Shown piece after piece: positions 42,290-51,055 of a stretch of DNA of 64,000 bases. The notes below the pieces were generated by a model. That model searched no databases. It was given only the letters and a program-made list of their open reading frames with translations, and had not been told where the DNA came from. Both the position numbers and the translations under genes were made by a program. Source of the stretch: JACCTU01 sp963809175. Its GTDB lineage: Bacteria > Actinomycetota > Thermoleophilia > Gaiellales > Gaiellaceae. The DNA is taken from NCBI GenBank assembly GCA_963809175.1, contig CAWEIK010000001.1:248001-312000 (forward strand), written 5' to 3'. Every line of letters starts with the position of its first letter. Position 1 is the stretch's first letter.

Positions 42290-42892
42290 ATGGCGCACGA
42301 GGTTCCCGCGCTGCCCTACGACTACGCCGCGCTCGAGGCTGCGATCGACGAGCAGACGATGCGCGTCCACCACGACAAGCACCACCAGGCGTACGTGGAC
42401 AACCTGAACGCCGCGCTCGCCGGAACGGAGTGGGCGGACACGCCGATCGAGGAGCTGCTGCAGAGTCTCGACTCGCTCCCCGAGGACAAGCGCACGCCCG
42501 TTCGCAACAACGGCGGCGGTCACTACAACCACACGCTCTTCTGGCAGTGGATGAGCCCCGACGGCGGCGGCGATCCACCCGACGGGCCGCTCAAGGACGC
42601 GATCGAGCAGTCGTTCGGCGACGTCGCTTCGCTCAAGGCGCAGATGAACGAGGCGGGCGTGAAGCGCTTCGGCTCGGGCTGGAGCTGGCTCGTCCGTGGC
42701 GCCGACGGCTCGCTCTCGGTCGAGTCGACGCCGAACCAGGACTCGCCGCTGATGGAGGGCCGCACGCCGATCCTCGGGATCGACGTCTGGGAGCACGCGT
42801 ACTACCTCCGGTACCAGAACCGCCGCCCGGACTACCTCGGCGCCTGGTGGGACGTCGTGAACTGGAGCGCAGTCCAGGACCGCCTCGGCTAG
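42290..42892 (+). CDS. Superoxide dismutase (Fe/Mn)
   Basis: The 200-residue enzyme has all canonical parts: VPALPYDYAALE, the first helix TMRVHHDKHHQAYVDNLNAAL with the first His ligand, NNGGGHYNHTLFW with the second, and GIDVWEHAYYLRYQNRRPDYL with Asp and His. It converts superoxide to hydrogen peroxide and oxygen in the cytoplasm. Iron versus manganese cannot be decided. GGGAGG precedes the ATG. It is divergent from a second, atypical SOD. Confidence 0.94.
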   Translation: MAHEVPALPYDYAALEAAIDEQTMRVHHDKHHQAYVDNLNAALAGTEWADTPIEELLQSLDSLPEDKRTPVRNNGGGHYNHTLFWQWMSPDGGGDPPDGPLKDAIEQSFGDVASLKAQMNEAGVKRFGSGWSWLVRGADGSLSVESTPNQDSPLMEGRTPILGIDVWEHAYYLRYQNRRPDYLGAWWDVVNWSAVQDRLG

Positions 42893-43006
42893 GCGCGCCG
42901 AAACCGTACGTCCGCTTCCCTCGTAGAACCAGGGAACGTGGCCACAAATCTCGCCCTTCGTCAGGGCGCCTTGCCGCCTGCGGCCGGCTCAGCCAGGATC
43001 CGACTA

Positions 43007-43555
43007 GTGACCGAGCATGAGCTGACCGACTCGGAGCTGCTGCTCCGGGTCGGGAACGGGGACGGCGGGGCGTTCGAGACCCTTTACCGGCGCTACTCGC
43101 GACCGGTGTTCGGGCTCGCGCTGCGCCGGCTCGGCGACCGCACGCGCGCGGAGGAGGCGGTCCAGGAGACGTTCACGTCCGTCTGGCGGTCGGCTCGAAC
43201 GTACAAGCCCGAGCGCGGCCCGGGCGCACCGTGGCTCTACGCGGTCGCCCGGAACGCGATCGTCGACGGCGCACGCAGCCGGGTCGACCCCGTCGTCGCG
43301 GATCCGCGCGACGAGCCCTCCACCGACGCCGGGCCGATGGAGCGCGCCGAGCAGAGCTGGACCTCCTGGCGCGTGCACCGCGCGCTCGAGGAGCTCCCGG
43401 AGACCGAGCGCGTCGTGGTCGAGCTCGCCTACTGGAAGGGGCTCTCGCAGAGCGAGATCGCGGAGCGGCTGAAGATCCCGCTCGGGACGGTCAAGACGCG
43501 GACGCGCAGCGGGCTACACCGGCTCGCCGACCTGCTGGAGGGAGAGTTCTCGTGA
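43007..43555 (+). CDS. ECF-type RNA polymerase sigma factor
   Basis: The 182-residue protein has sigma region 2 (LYRRYSRPVFGLALRRLGDRTRAEEAVQETFTSVWRSA and PWLYAVARNAIVDGARSR) and region 4 (ELPETERVVVELAYWKGLSQSEIAERLKIPLGTVKTRTRSGL). GTG 43007 is preferred, with AGGA six bases upstream; a GTG at 42938 would add 23 residues. Its stop overlaps the start of a membrane anti-sigma-like gene (GTGA), the standard sigma/anti-sigma layout. Confidence 0.92.
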   Translation: MTEHELTDSELLLRVGNGDGGAFETLYRRYSRPVFGLALRRLGDRTRAEEAVQETFTSVWRSARTYKPERGPGAPWLYAVARNAIVDGARSRVDPVVADPRDEPSTDAGPMERAEQSWTSWRVHRALEELPETERVVVELAYWKGLSQSEIAERLKIPLGTVKTRTRSGLHRLADLLEGEFS

Positions 43556-44136
43556 GCGGGCCGCCGAATTTCGACGAGCTGATCGGCCCGGACCTCCCGC
43601 CCGGCGACCGCGAGCGCCTGCTGCGCGTGCACGAGCTGCTCGTCGCGGCAGGGCCGCCGCCAGAGATGCCGGAGCTGACCGCTTCGCCGCCGGTGCGCTT
43701 GCAGCCACGCCGCCGCGTGGCGGCGCTGCTGATCGCCGCTGCGCTCGCGCTTGCCGCGTTCGGTGCGGGTTGGCTCGTGAGCGGTTCCGATTCGGACTTC
43801 GACGTCAGAGCTGCGGTCGCGATGCACGGGACCGGCGCCACGCCGGCGGCCTCGGGAACGATCAAGCTCGGCTACGGGGACGACGAGGGCAACTGGCCGA
43901 TGCTCGTGGAGGTCTCCGGGCTCGAGCCGCTGCCCGAGGGCGGCTACTACGAGCTGCTGCTGACCAAGAACGGCGAACCCGTGGTTGCGTGCGGCTCCTT
44001 CAACGTCGGCGACGACGGCAACGCGAACGTCCGGCTCGGCGCGTCCTACAACCTGCGGAACTTCGACGGCTGGGTCGTCCGCCCGTGGGTGCGAGGGCGA
44101 GACGCGCTCAACAAGACGGTCGTTCTGACGACCTAA
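43552..44136 (+). CDS. Membrane anti-sigma factor (RskA-like)
   Basis: The 194-residue protein has a short cytoplasmic N-terminus (FDELIGPDLPPGDRERLLRVHELL) and one membrane helix (VAALLIAAALALAAFGAGWLV). An extracytoplasmic C-terminal domain like the anti-sigma-K domain follows (GNWPMLVEVSGLEPLPEGGYYELLLTKNGEPVVACGSF). No zinc HxxxCxxC motif is present in the N-terminus. It probably holds the ECF sigma encoded just before it (GTGA overlap) until a signal outside the membrane releases it. Confidence 0.85.
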   Translation: MSGPPNFDELIGPDLPPGDRERLLRVHELLVAAGPPPEMPELTASPPVRLQPRRRVAALLIAAALALAAFGAGWLVSGSDSDFDVRAAVAMHGTGATPAASGTIKLGYGDDEGNWPMLVEVSGLEPLPEGGYYELLLTKNGEPVVACGSFNVGDDGNANVRLGASYNLRNFDGWVVRPWVRGRDALNKTVVLTT

Positions 44137-44840
44137 GGCGCGGTGCGGTCGTTCGCGACGAACGCCGCGTGCGTGATCGGCATCTGGTCGGCGAGGAAGC
44201 GCTCGACCGCCTCGGCGTAGCGCCGGATCTCGCGCTGCGCGTTCTCCGACGCGCGTAGCGAGACGAAGTTCATCAGCGCGCGCGCGTTGACCGTCCAGTA
44301 GAACTCGGTGTAGGCGCCGACCGGCAGCGCCGCCCGGGCGAGCTCGCGCGCGACGCCCTGCTCGACGAGCCGCTCGTACGCCGCGTAGGCCGCGTCGTAC
44401 ACCGCCTGCAGCTCCTCGCGCGTCGTCTCGGCGAGCTCCGCGTCGACCGGCTCGAACGAGTACGACCCCGGCTTGCCGACCTGCGTCCGCACGTCCTCGG
44501 GCTCGGGCACGTAGAAGTCGTCGGTCGCCCTCGCGTAGCGCATCGAGAACTCGTTGAACGAGCCGATGCGGTGCCGGAACCACTCGCGCGCGACGAAGAT
44601 CGGGCAGCGAACGTGGAAGCGGAACGAGTTGTGCTCGAACGGCGTGCCGTGCCGCTCGCGCATCAGGAACTTGATCAGCCCGACGTCGGCGTCGGCGAGC
44701 TCGGTCACCCGCCGCCCGAAGCTCACCCGCGCCGAGTTGACGACGGAGAGGTCGTCCGCCATCGCGCCGTCGAGCCGCACGAAACCGTGGTCGAGCACGG
44801 AGATGCTCCCGTCCGGCAACACTTCTGGCATGACCGCCAC
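44133..44840 (-). CDS. thyX: Flavin-dependent thymidylate synthase ThyX
   Basis: The 235-residue enzyme carries the ThyX signature RHRxxSxNExSxRY as RHRIGSFNEFSMRY. It also has VVNSARVSFGRRV, HGTPFEHNSFRFHVRCPIF and a C-terminal PVGAYTEFYWTVNARALMNF. It makes dTMP from dUMP using methylene-tetrahydrofolate, FAD and NADPH. GTG 44840 gives a three-residue longer N-terminus than ATG 44831, and the latter would share CATG with the divergent DUF72 start. Together with FolE2 it indicates the folate route used here. Confidence 0.95.
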   Translation of the reverse strand: MAVMPEVLPDGSISVLDHGFVRLDGAMADDLSVVNSARVSFGRRVTELADADVGLIKFLMRERHGTPFEHNSFRFHVRCPIFVAREWFRHRIGSFNEFSMRYARATDDFYVPEPEDVRTQVGKPGSYSFEPVDAELAETTREELQAVYDAAYAAYERLVEQGVARELARAALPVGAYTEFYWTVNARALMNFVSLRASENAQREIRRYAEAVERFLADQMPITHAAFVANDRTAP

Positions 44841-45480
44841 GGCGACGAGGGTAACAGGCGCATATGTCGGCGCTTCCGGCTTCTCCTACCCGAGCTGGAA
44901 GCCCGGTTTCTACCCCGCCGACGCGAAGCCGCCGGAGTTCCTCCGCCGCTACGCGGAGCGGCTCCCGTCCGTCGAGCTGAACACGACGGGCTACCGCCTG
45001 CCCGCCGAAGGGCACTTCGAGCGCTGGGCCGCCGAGACGCCGGCGGACTTCCGGTTCGCGGTCAAGCTCCCCGCCCACTTCACGCGGCAGCTCGGCGTCT
45101 TTCAGGAGCGCATGGCACTGCTCGGCGAGCGGCTCGGCCCGATCCGCGTCGCCGTCCAGCAGGCGGCCGACCCGGGGTTCCTCGTGCTCCTCTTCGGCTC
45201 GCTCGACCCCGCGCTCCGGATCGCCTTCGACTTCAACCACGAGTCGTGGGACGGCCTCGACGTCTCGCCCGGGATCCGCGTGAACGACTGGGACGCCGAC
45301 GCGCCCTTCCGCTACCTGCGCTTCCGCGAGCCGCCGTACTCGGACGACGAGCTCGAGCACTTCGCCGCGCGGATCCGCCCGCTCCTCGACGACGGCATCG
45401 AGGTCTTCGCGTACTTCCGCCACGAGGACGAGCCGACGGCGCCGCGGTACGCCGAACAATTGCTCACACTGTTGGCATGA
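44830..45480 (+). CDS. DUF72 family protein (YecE-like)
   Basis: The 216-residue protein is of the DUF72/YecE family: YVGASGFSYPSWKPGFYPADAKPPEFLRRYAERLPSVELNTTGYRLP at the N-terminus, FRFAVKLPAHFTR, and DDGIEVFAYFRHEDEPTAPRYA at the C-terminus. The fold is a TIM barrel of unknown activity. ATG 44830 overlaps the divergent ThyX start region. The stop overlaps the next ATG (ATGA), so it is co-translated with the DUF4032 gene. Confidence 0.88.
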   Translation: MTATATRVTGAYVGASGFSYPSWKPGFYPADAKPPEFLRRYAERLPSVELNTTGYRLPAEGHFERWAAETPADFRFAVKLPAHFTRQLGVFQERMALLGERLGPIRVAVQQAADPGFLVLLFGSLDPALRIAFDFNHESWDGLDVSPGIRVNDWDADAPFRYLRFREPPYSDDELEHFAARIRPLLDDGIEVFAYFRHEDEPTAPRYAEQLLTLLA

Positions 45481-46715
45481 CCGCGATGCGGATCCAGCTC
45501 GTCCCGCGGCCCGGCCAGCCGGACTTCCTCGACCTCCCCTGGGACGAGCCGCTCGAGGACTGGCAGTCGGAGCGGCTCGCGGTCGTCGAGCGCGGGATCA
45601 GCCGGCACGTCGTTCGCTTCGTCGAGTACGACGGCACGTTCTACGCGCTGAAAGAGATCAACCACGAGCTCGCGCACCGCGAGTACCGGCTGCTCCGCGC
45701 GCTCGCGCACGACGGGATGCCGGTCGTCGACGCGGTCGGGATCGCCCACCGACCGAACCTCCAGGACATCCTGATCACGCGGCACCTCGAGTACTCGCTC
45801 CCGTACCGGATCATGTTCGCCCGCAAGCCCGTCGCCGACCTGCGCGACCGGCTGATCAACGCGCTCGGGAACCTGCTCGTGCGACTGCACCTCGACGGCT
45901 TCTACTGGGGCGACTGCTCGCTCTCGAACACGCTGTTCCGTCGCGACGCGCACAAGCTCGCCGCGTACGTCGTCGACGTCGAGACCGGCGAGCTGCACGA
46001 CCAGCTGAGCGACGGCCAGCGACAACACGATCTCGACGTCGCGCAGGAGAACATCGTCGGCGAGCTGCTCGACCTCGAGGCGGAGCTCGGCGACCTCGGC
46101 ATCGACGACCCGTTCGAGCTCGCGACCGAGGTCGCCGCGGAGTACGCGCGCGTCTGGAACGAGCTCATGGCCGAGGAGGAGTTCCGCTCCGACGAGCGAG
46201 ACCGTCTCCAGGAACGGCTGAAGCGGGTGAACGACCGTGGCTTCGACGTCGAGGAGGTCGAGCTCGAGGCGACCGACGACGGCTATCGCCTGCGGATCCG
46301 CCCGCAGGTCGTCGAGGCCGGACACTTCCGGCGCCGCCTGCTCAAGCTCACCGGTCTCGACGCGCAGGAGAACCAGGCGCGCCGGCTGCTCGAGGACATC
46401 GAGTCCTTCCGTGCGTCACTCAAGGCCTCCGGGCAAGAGCCGGTCTCCGACACCGCAGCCGCCGGTCGCTGGCTGACGGAAGTCTTCGAACCGACCGTCG
46501 TGAAGGCGATCCCCCAAGAACTCCACGGCAAGCGCGCCGCCGCGCAGGTGTTCCACGAACTGCTCGAGCACCGCTGGCACCTGTCGGAGGAGGCCGGCCG
46601 CGACGTCGGCATGGACGAAGCGGTGGACTCGTACGTCGAGAACGTGCTGCGGGCCGCGCCGGAAGAGCGCGTGATCGTCGAGGAGAACACGGGGGAACCC
46701 GTGGTTCCCCCGTGA
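45477..46715 (+). CDS. DUF4032 protein with kinase-like (LPS-kinase type) domain
   Basis: The 412-residue protein combines an N-terminal kinase-like domain, with GTFYALKEINHELAHREYRLLRAL (ATP-site Lys) and HLDGFYWGDCSLSNTLFRRDAHKLAAYVVDVETGEL (HxxxxxGDxxxxN catalytic loop and D-V-E-T), and a C-terminal DUF4032 region. Its substrate is unknown; relatives phosphorylate sugars or lipids. ATG 45477 overlaps the DUF72 stop. The last codons form a terminator-like hairpin. Confidence 0.85.
   Translation: MTAMRIQLVPRPGQPDFLDLPWDEPLEDWQSERLAVVERGISRHVVRFVEYDGTFYALKEINHELAHREYRLLRALAHDGMPVVDAVGIAHRPNLQDILITRHLEYSLPYRIMFARKPVADLRDRLINALGNLLVRLHLDGFYWGDCSLSNTLFRRDAHKLAAYVVDVETGELHDQLSDGQRQHDLDVAQENIVGELLDLEAELGDLGIDDPFELATEVAAEYARVWNELMAEEEFRSDERDRLQERLKRVNDRGFDVEEVELEATDDGYRLRIRPQVVEAGHFRRRLLKLTGLDAQENQARRLLEDIESFRASLKASGQEPVSDTAAAGRWLTEVFEPTVVKAIPQELHGKRAAAQVFHELLEHRWHLSEEAGRDVGMDEAVDSYVENVLRAAPEERVIVEENTGEPVVPP
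46688..46714 (+). terminator. Terminator hairpin inside the 3' end of the DUF4032 gene
   Basis: CACGGGGGAACC (46688-46699) pairs perfectly with GGTTCCCCCGTG (46703-46714) around a 3-nt loop. The stem includes most of the stop codon region and the codons for the final Thr-Gly-Glu-Pro-Val-Val-Pro-Pro. A pyrimidine-rich stretch follows. It ends the DUF72-DUF4032 operon. Confidence 0.75.
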
Positions 46716-46746
46716 GCCCCCTCCTTCTTCGCATCTAACCGCGCGG

Positions 46747-47703
46747 TCAACCGCGACGGATGCCGTGCGAGATGGCCTCGACGATCGCTGCCGCCGAAGC
46801 AACGCGGCGCACATCGCCGACACCAGTACCGGCGTACATGGCCATCGATTCGATGTCGCCGTCGGTGGACATCGTCGGCTGAGCCTCGCTGTAGCGCAGG
46901 ACCTGAGTGCGGCCGCGCTTCGCGATGACGTCACCTTCGCCTGGCCTGCGTCCTGCCGGTGGCCGGCCGGCAGCCTCCCATTCGGTCACGGCCCGGTTCC
47001 GAATGACGCGATGCGGTGCGTTCGGCCAGCCGAGGTCGAAGAGGTCGGTGAGCTCCGTGTCGGACGCGCCTGCGGCAAGAAGACGATCGCGATAGTGCCG
47101 ATGTACGTCGGCCTCGGACGCAGCCAGGAAGGCCGTGCCACACGCGACTGCTTGCGCACCGGCATTCAACGCGCGTTGAGCGGCAACGGGGTCAGCGATT
47201 CCGCCTGCGGCGACGATTGGCAGTCCGAGCGCGGCGCTGATCTCCCGGACCAGAGTCAGGACGGGCGTCGTTCCCTGCACGTGGCCTCCCGCCTCCACTC
47301 CCTGGGCAATCACGCCGCTCGCGCCGGCGGCGGCAACCGCCTTCGCCTCTTCCGAGTCACTTACCTGCACGAGAACGAAGGCCCCGGCCGCGCGGGCCCG
47401 TCCAATGAGCTCCGCGTCGGTTCCCCATGCGAAGGAGACGACGGGAACGCGCTCCGCGAGCACGAGTTCGAGGCGCTCGCGCTGATCGAATGCGAGTACG
47501 AGGTTGACGCAGAACGGGTTAGACGTCGCCGACCGAATCGCCCTGATTTGATCGCGCAGCTTCGCGGGCTTGGTCCAGGAAGCGGCCACCGTTCCGAGCG
47601 CCCCAACAGCGGACACCGAGGCGACGAGTTCGGGGGTCGTCGCAGGGCCAATCGGCGCCTGCATGATCGGCAGGTCCCACGGAAGCTGCACAGCATCGCC
47701 CAC
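46747..47703 (-). CDS. Nitronate monooxygenase (2-nitropropane dioxygenase family)
   Basis: The 318-residue FMN TIM-barrel protein has LPIMQAPIGPATTPELVASVSAVGALGTVAAS, VSFAWGTDAELIGRARAAGAFVLVQVS, GVIAQGVEAGGHVQGTTPVLTLV with the His, and GLPIVAAGGIADPVAAQRALNAGAQAVACGTAFL with the FMN phosphate site. It oxidises nitronates; broader flavin reductase roles occur in the family. The start is GTG 47703. It is divergent from the S51 peptidase gene, separated by 160 bases. Confidence 0.9.
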   Translation of the reverse strand: MGDAVQLPWDLPIMQAPIGPATTPELVASVSAVGALGTVAASWTKPAKLRDQIRAIRSATSNPFCVNLVLAFDQRERLELVLAERVPVVSFAWGTDAELIGRARAAGAFVLVQVSDSEEAKAVAAAGASGVIAQGVEAGGHVQGTTPVLTLVREISAALGLPIVAAGGIADPVAAQRALNAGAQAVACGTAFLAASEADVHRHYRDRLLAAGASDTELTDLFDLGWPNAPHRVIRNRAVTEWEAAGRPPAGRRPGEGDVIAKRGRTQVLRYSEAQPTMSTDGDIESMAMYAGTGVGDVRRVASAAAIVEAISHGIRRG

Positions 47704-47863
47704 CTGCCGAGCGTACTCACGCTCACATGCCCCAGTGTTCGGGAATGTCCCCCGAGGACGTGACGCTGGATCCTCCGGAGTCGATGAATTGTCGGTGGTC
47801 GGCCAGTCTCTACCGCGTACGGTCTAAAGAGTCTCGCCTGCAGCAATGACTTCAGGAGGCACG

Positions 47864-48553
47864 ATGAAGATTCTCCTCACATCCAGCGGCATTCGGAATG
47901 CGAGCATCCACGATGCGCTGGTCGCTTTGCTGGGCAAGCCGATTGCCGAGTCCAGTGCGCTCTGCATACCCACTGGGGTGCAACCTTTCCCCGGCGGACC
48001 GTCACACGTCTACGGTTTCATCAACGGGTCGAGCGGCGGCCCCATGTGCGGTTTGGGTTGGAAGTCGTTGGGAGTGCTGGAGCTGACCGCCCTGCCCAGC
48101 ATCAAAGAGGAGTACTGGGTTCCGGCGGTTCAGGAAGTCGACGCTCTGCTGGTTTGGGGTGGCAGTCCTTTGTATCTCTGTTACTGGATGCGGCAGTCCG
48201 GGCTGGCGGACCTCTTGCCGTCGCTGCGGCCCGACATGGTCTACGTCGGCACGAGTGGTGGTGCGATGGTCGCGACTCCCGACTTCGGAGGAGAGACTTA
48301 CGACGACAGCGATCCACTCACAGGCAGCGACAAAGCGCTAGGGCTTGTTGGTTTCTCCGTGTTTCCACACCTTTATCGTGAGGATGACATTCCGGTTACC
48401 CCTCTGGCCGAGATAGAGGCATGGGCCGCCGGGTTGTCAGTGCCTGCGTACGCGATTGACGATCAAACCGCCATCACGGTGGTTGACGGCGCCGTCGAGG
48501 TCGTCTCCGAGGGGCACTGGAAGCTGTTTACCCCCAGCCCGGAAGCAAGCTAG
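47864..48553 (+). CDS. Peptidase S51 / PepE-like class I glutamine amidotransferase-fold protein
   Basis: The 229-residue protein has the S51 fold: KILLTSSGIRNASIHDALVALLGKP at the start, a nucleophile elbow YVGTSGGAMVATPDF (catalytic-type Ser, about residue 131), and AYAIDDQTAITVVDGAVEVVSEG at the end. Relatives cleave aspartyl dipeptides or cyanophycin. ATG 47864 is chosen because AGGAGG lies just upstream; an in-frame ATG at 47846 is less likely. The GC content is clearly lower than in neighbouring genes, which suggests recent acquisition. Confidence 0.85.
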   Translation: MKILLTSSGIRNASIHDALVALLGKPIAESSALCIPTGVQPFPGGPSHVYGFINGSSGGPMCGLGWKSLGVLELTALPSIKEEYWVPAVQEVDALLVWGGSPLYLCYWMRQSGLADLLPSLRPDMVYVGTSGGAMVATPDFGGETYDDSDPLTGSDKALGLVGFSVFPHLYREDDIPVTPLAEIEAWAAGLSVPAYAIDDQTAITVVDGAVEVVSEGHWKLFTPSPEAS

Positions 48554-48626
48554 TCAGCTCGGAAGACATGCGCGGTGGCCTGAGCCAGTGCGCCCTCGCC
48601 TGAGTGCGCTCGGAGCCTGCAGCCCG

Positions 48627-50133
48627 CTACGCGGGCGTCGCGGCGCCGTGCTTTTGGCGCAGGTAGGCGAGGTACGGCTCGGGGTCGATCCGTGAGCCGA
48701 CGGCGCGCTCGAGCGTTTCCTGCGGCGTGAACTTTCGGCCGTGCTTGTGGATGTGCTCGCCGAGCCACTCGCGGAGCGGCGCGAACTCGCCGCGCTCGAG
48801 CTTGTCGTCGAGGTCGGGGAGATCTTCCTTGATCCGCTCCCAGATCTGGACGCTCATGACGTTGCCGAGCGAATAGGTCGGGAAGTAGCCGATCGTCCCC
48901 GTCCCCCAGTGCATGTCCTGGAGCACGCCGTCGGCGTCGCTCGGGACCTCGATCCCGAGGTACTCGTCCATCCGCCGGTTCCACTCGCTCGGCAGATCGC
49001 GCGCCTCGACGTTGCCGGCGAGCAGGTCCTGCTCGAGCTCGAACCGGAGGATGATGTGCATGTTGTAGGTGATCTCGTCGGCGGCGATCCGGATCAGCGA
49101 CGGCTGCACGATGTTGACGGCGCGGAACCACTTCTCCTCGTCGACGTCGTCCAGGAGCGGCGAGAACCGTTCCTGGAGCCGCGGGTAGAAGAAGCGCCAG
49201 AACGGGCGGCTGCGACCGACGAGGTTCTCCCACATGCGGCTCTGCGACTCGTGCATGCCGAGCGAGACGCCGCCGCCGAGCGGCGTGCGGTCGAGCTCGG
49301 GCGCGACCTGGTGCTCGTAGAGCCCGTGCCCGTACTCGTGCATCGTCGCGAAGAACGACTCGAGGCCGGTCGGCTCGTACTTCGTCGTGATGCGGATGTC
49401 GTCGACGCCGCCGCCGCTCGCGAACGGATGCACGGTCGGGATCGAGCCGCCACGCGTTCTCGCGGTGGCCGAACAGGTCGATGATCTCGCGCGCCATCGC
49501 TTCCTGCTCGCCCTTCGGGAAGGCGCGCGCGAGCGTGCCGTCGTCGTCCCCGTACAGCTCCCTCGCCTCGGCGACGAGCGGCACCAGCTCTTCCTTCATG
49601 CGCTCGAAGACGACGCGGACCTCCGATGCCTTCATGCCCCGCTCGTAGTCGTCGAGCAGCACGTCGTACGGCTCGTCGGCCTCGGGGAACAGCTCGACGT
49701 AGCGGCGGCGCAGCTCCAGGTGGTGCTCGAGGTGCGGGCGGAACGACTCGAAGTCGTTCGCCGGGCGCGCGAGGCGCCAGGCCATGAAGCCCTCGGTGCC
49801 CGCCTTGACGATCTCGGTCCGCAGGTCGGCCGGGATCCGCACGGTCTTGTCGAAGTCCTTGCGGGACACGCGGATCAGCGATGCGTCGTCGGAGTCCGGG
49901 TCGAGCGAGTCCTCGTAGGAGGCAAGCTCTTCGAGCAATCGCCCGGTCTCGGGCGCCGTGAAGATGTCGTAGGCGATGCGGTCGAGAGTGGCCTGCTGCT
50001 CGCCGCGGGCACTCGCGCCGGCCGAGGGCATCATCACCTGCATGTCCCAGCCGAGGATCCGGCGGACGCGGCTGACGTCGGTGACCTGGGCGAGCCGTGC
50101 CTTCAGCTCGTCGAATGCCTTTGGCGCGGCCAC
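48627..50133 (-). CDS. Carboxypeptidase Taq (M32) metallopeptidase, frame broken at 49438-49440
   Basis: From GTG 50133 the frame encodes the M32 N-terminus (FDELKARLAQVTDVSRVRRILGWDMQVMMP), then shifts after AWRLDP. The next frame continues VHPFASGGGVDDIRITTKY, the zinc motif HEYGH in ATMHEYGHGLYEHQV, HESQSRMWENLVGRSR, and the GTIGYFPTYSLGN stretch. One extra base in a GGG run (49438-49440) explains the break. The joined length of 501 residues is normal for this family, which removes C-terminal residues from peptides in the cytoplasm. Confidence 0.9.
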
Positions 50134-50229
50134 GAGATCGAAGCCTACATTCGGACGCCGGCCGGGGCCAACCAATCCCTCGCGACGGTGCGGACTGGCT
50201 CGTCCAGCTGACTAGACTCGGCACTGGTC

Positions 50230-50601
50230 GTGGGCAACGAACCCGAACACGAGGGTCTGCGCGAGCCACCCGTCACGGGGGTCGAACGAAACGGTGACGC
50301 GGTCGTCGTCTCGCTGGCGGGCGAGCTCGACCTCTACAACGCCGAAGCGGTGCGCTCCGTCCTGCTCGAGGAGTGCGCGCGGCGGCCCGAGCGCGTGGTC
50401 ATCGACCTCTCGCGCGTCGAGTTCATCGACTCGACGGCGCTCGGCGTCCTGATCGAGGCGCGAACGAAGCTGGACAACCGCCACGGCTTCCTGCTCGCCT
50501 CGCCCGCGGTCGAGACGCGCCGCGCGCTCGAGATCTCCGGCCTCGACCGCCACTTCGGCATGCACGACACGCTCGACGGCGCTCTCAGCGCGAAGCTCTA
50601 G
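50230..50601 (+). CDS. STAS-domain anti-sigma factor antagonist
   Basis: The 123-residue protein is a single STAS domain: AVVVSLAGELDLYNAEAVRSVLLEE, and the phospho-site region VIDLSRVEFIDSTALGVLIEAR with the conserved Ser of DSTALGVL. Such proteins take sigma factors' partner kinases out of play in stress or development switches. No anti-sigma kinase is next to it. The start is a GTG with no clear ribosome site. It is divergent from the M32 gene and overlaps the convergent membrane gene by 17 bases. Confidence 0.88.
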   Translation: MGNEPEHEGLREPPVTGVERNGDAVVVSLAGELDLYNAEAVRSVLLEECARRPERVVIDLSRVEFIDSTALGVLIEARTKLDNRHGFLLASPAVETRRALEISGLDRHFGMHDTLDGALSAKL

Positions 50602-51055
50602 CCGCAAGTCTGGCCACAATCGCGAGCGCACCCGCCGCCGCGACCACGCCGAGCGCGAGGTCTCGCACCTCGCCCGCGCCGAGCCCTGCGACTCCGAGCA
50701 GCAGCGCCCCGACGCCGGCCGCGGCGGCCACCATCCCGACCGAGAACGGCCAGACGCGCCGAGCCGGCGGCTCGACCGACGTGTAGGCGAGCTCTCCGAC
50801 CGCGAGCAGCGCAGCCGCGACGAACGGCGCGCGCAGGTCGACCTCGCCGCGGTCGAGCAGCGAGACCGCGTACGCGCCGACCGCGATCGAGAGCGCGAGC
50901 TGAAGCAGCGGCCCCCAGCGGCCGGCGAGACCAACCGCGAGCGCGACGAGCGCAGCGCCGCCGGCGATCGCCAGCGGCACGCGGAAGAGATCGGCCTGGA
51001 GCGCCGACCAGGCACCGACCGCCGCCAGGAGCAGCAGCGCTCCCGCTGCGGTCAG
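50585..51055 (-). CDS. Small multi-spanning membrane protein
   Basis: About 156 residues form four to five hydrophobic segments (ALLLLAAVGAWSALQADLF, VPLALAGGAALVALAVGLAG-like, LQLALSIAVGAYAVSLL, APFVAAALLAVGELAY, VGMVAAAAGVGALLLGVAGLG). I do not recognise a family. No ATG, GTG or TTG lies in frame near the N-terminus. The CTG at 51055 overlaps the DUF58 stop (CTGA), in the position where GTGA occurs elsewhere, and is taken as the start. An ATT further up follows GGAGGTGA and is the alternative. It is the last gene of the second MoxR cluster. Confidence 0.6.
   Translation of the reverse strand: MTAAGALLLLAAVGAWSALQADLFRVPLAIAGGAALVALAVGLAGRWGPLLQLALSIAVGAYAVSLLDRGEVDLRAPFVAAALLAVGELAYTSVEPPARRVWPFSVGMVAAAAGVGALLLGVAGLGAGEVRDLALGVVAAAGALAIVARLAARASR

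Noticed and set aside
43429..45459. 676-residue minus-strand open frame over the anti-sigma, thyX and DUF72 genes
   Set aside because: It overlaps three well-supported genes and is Arg-rich without any motif.
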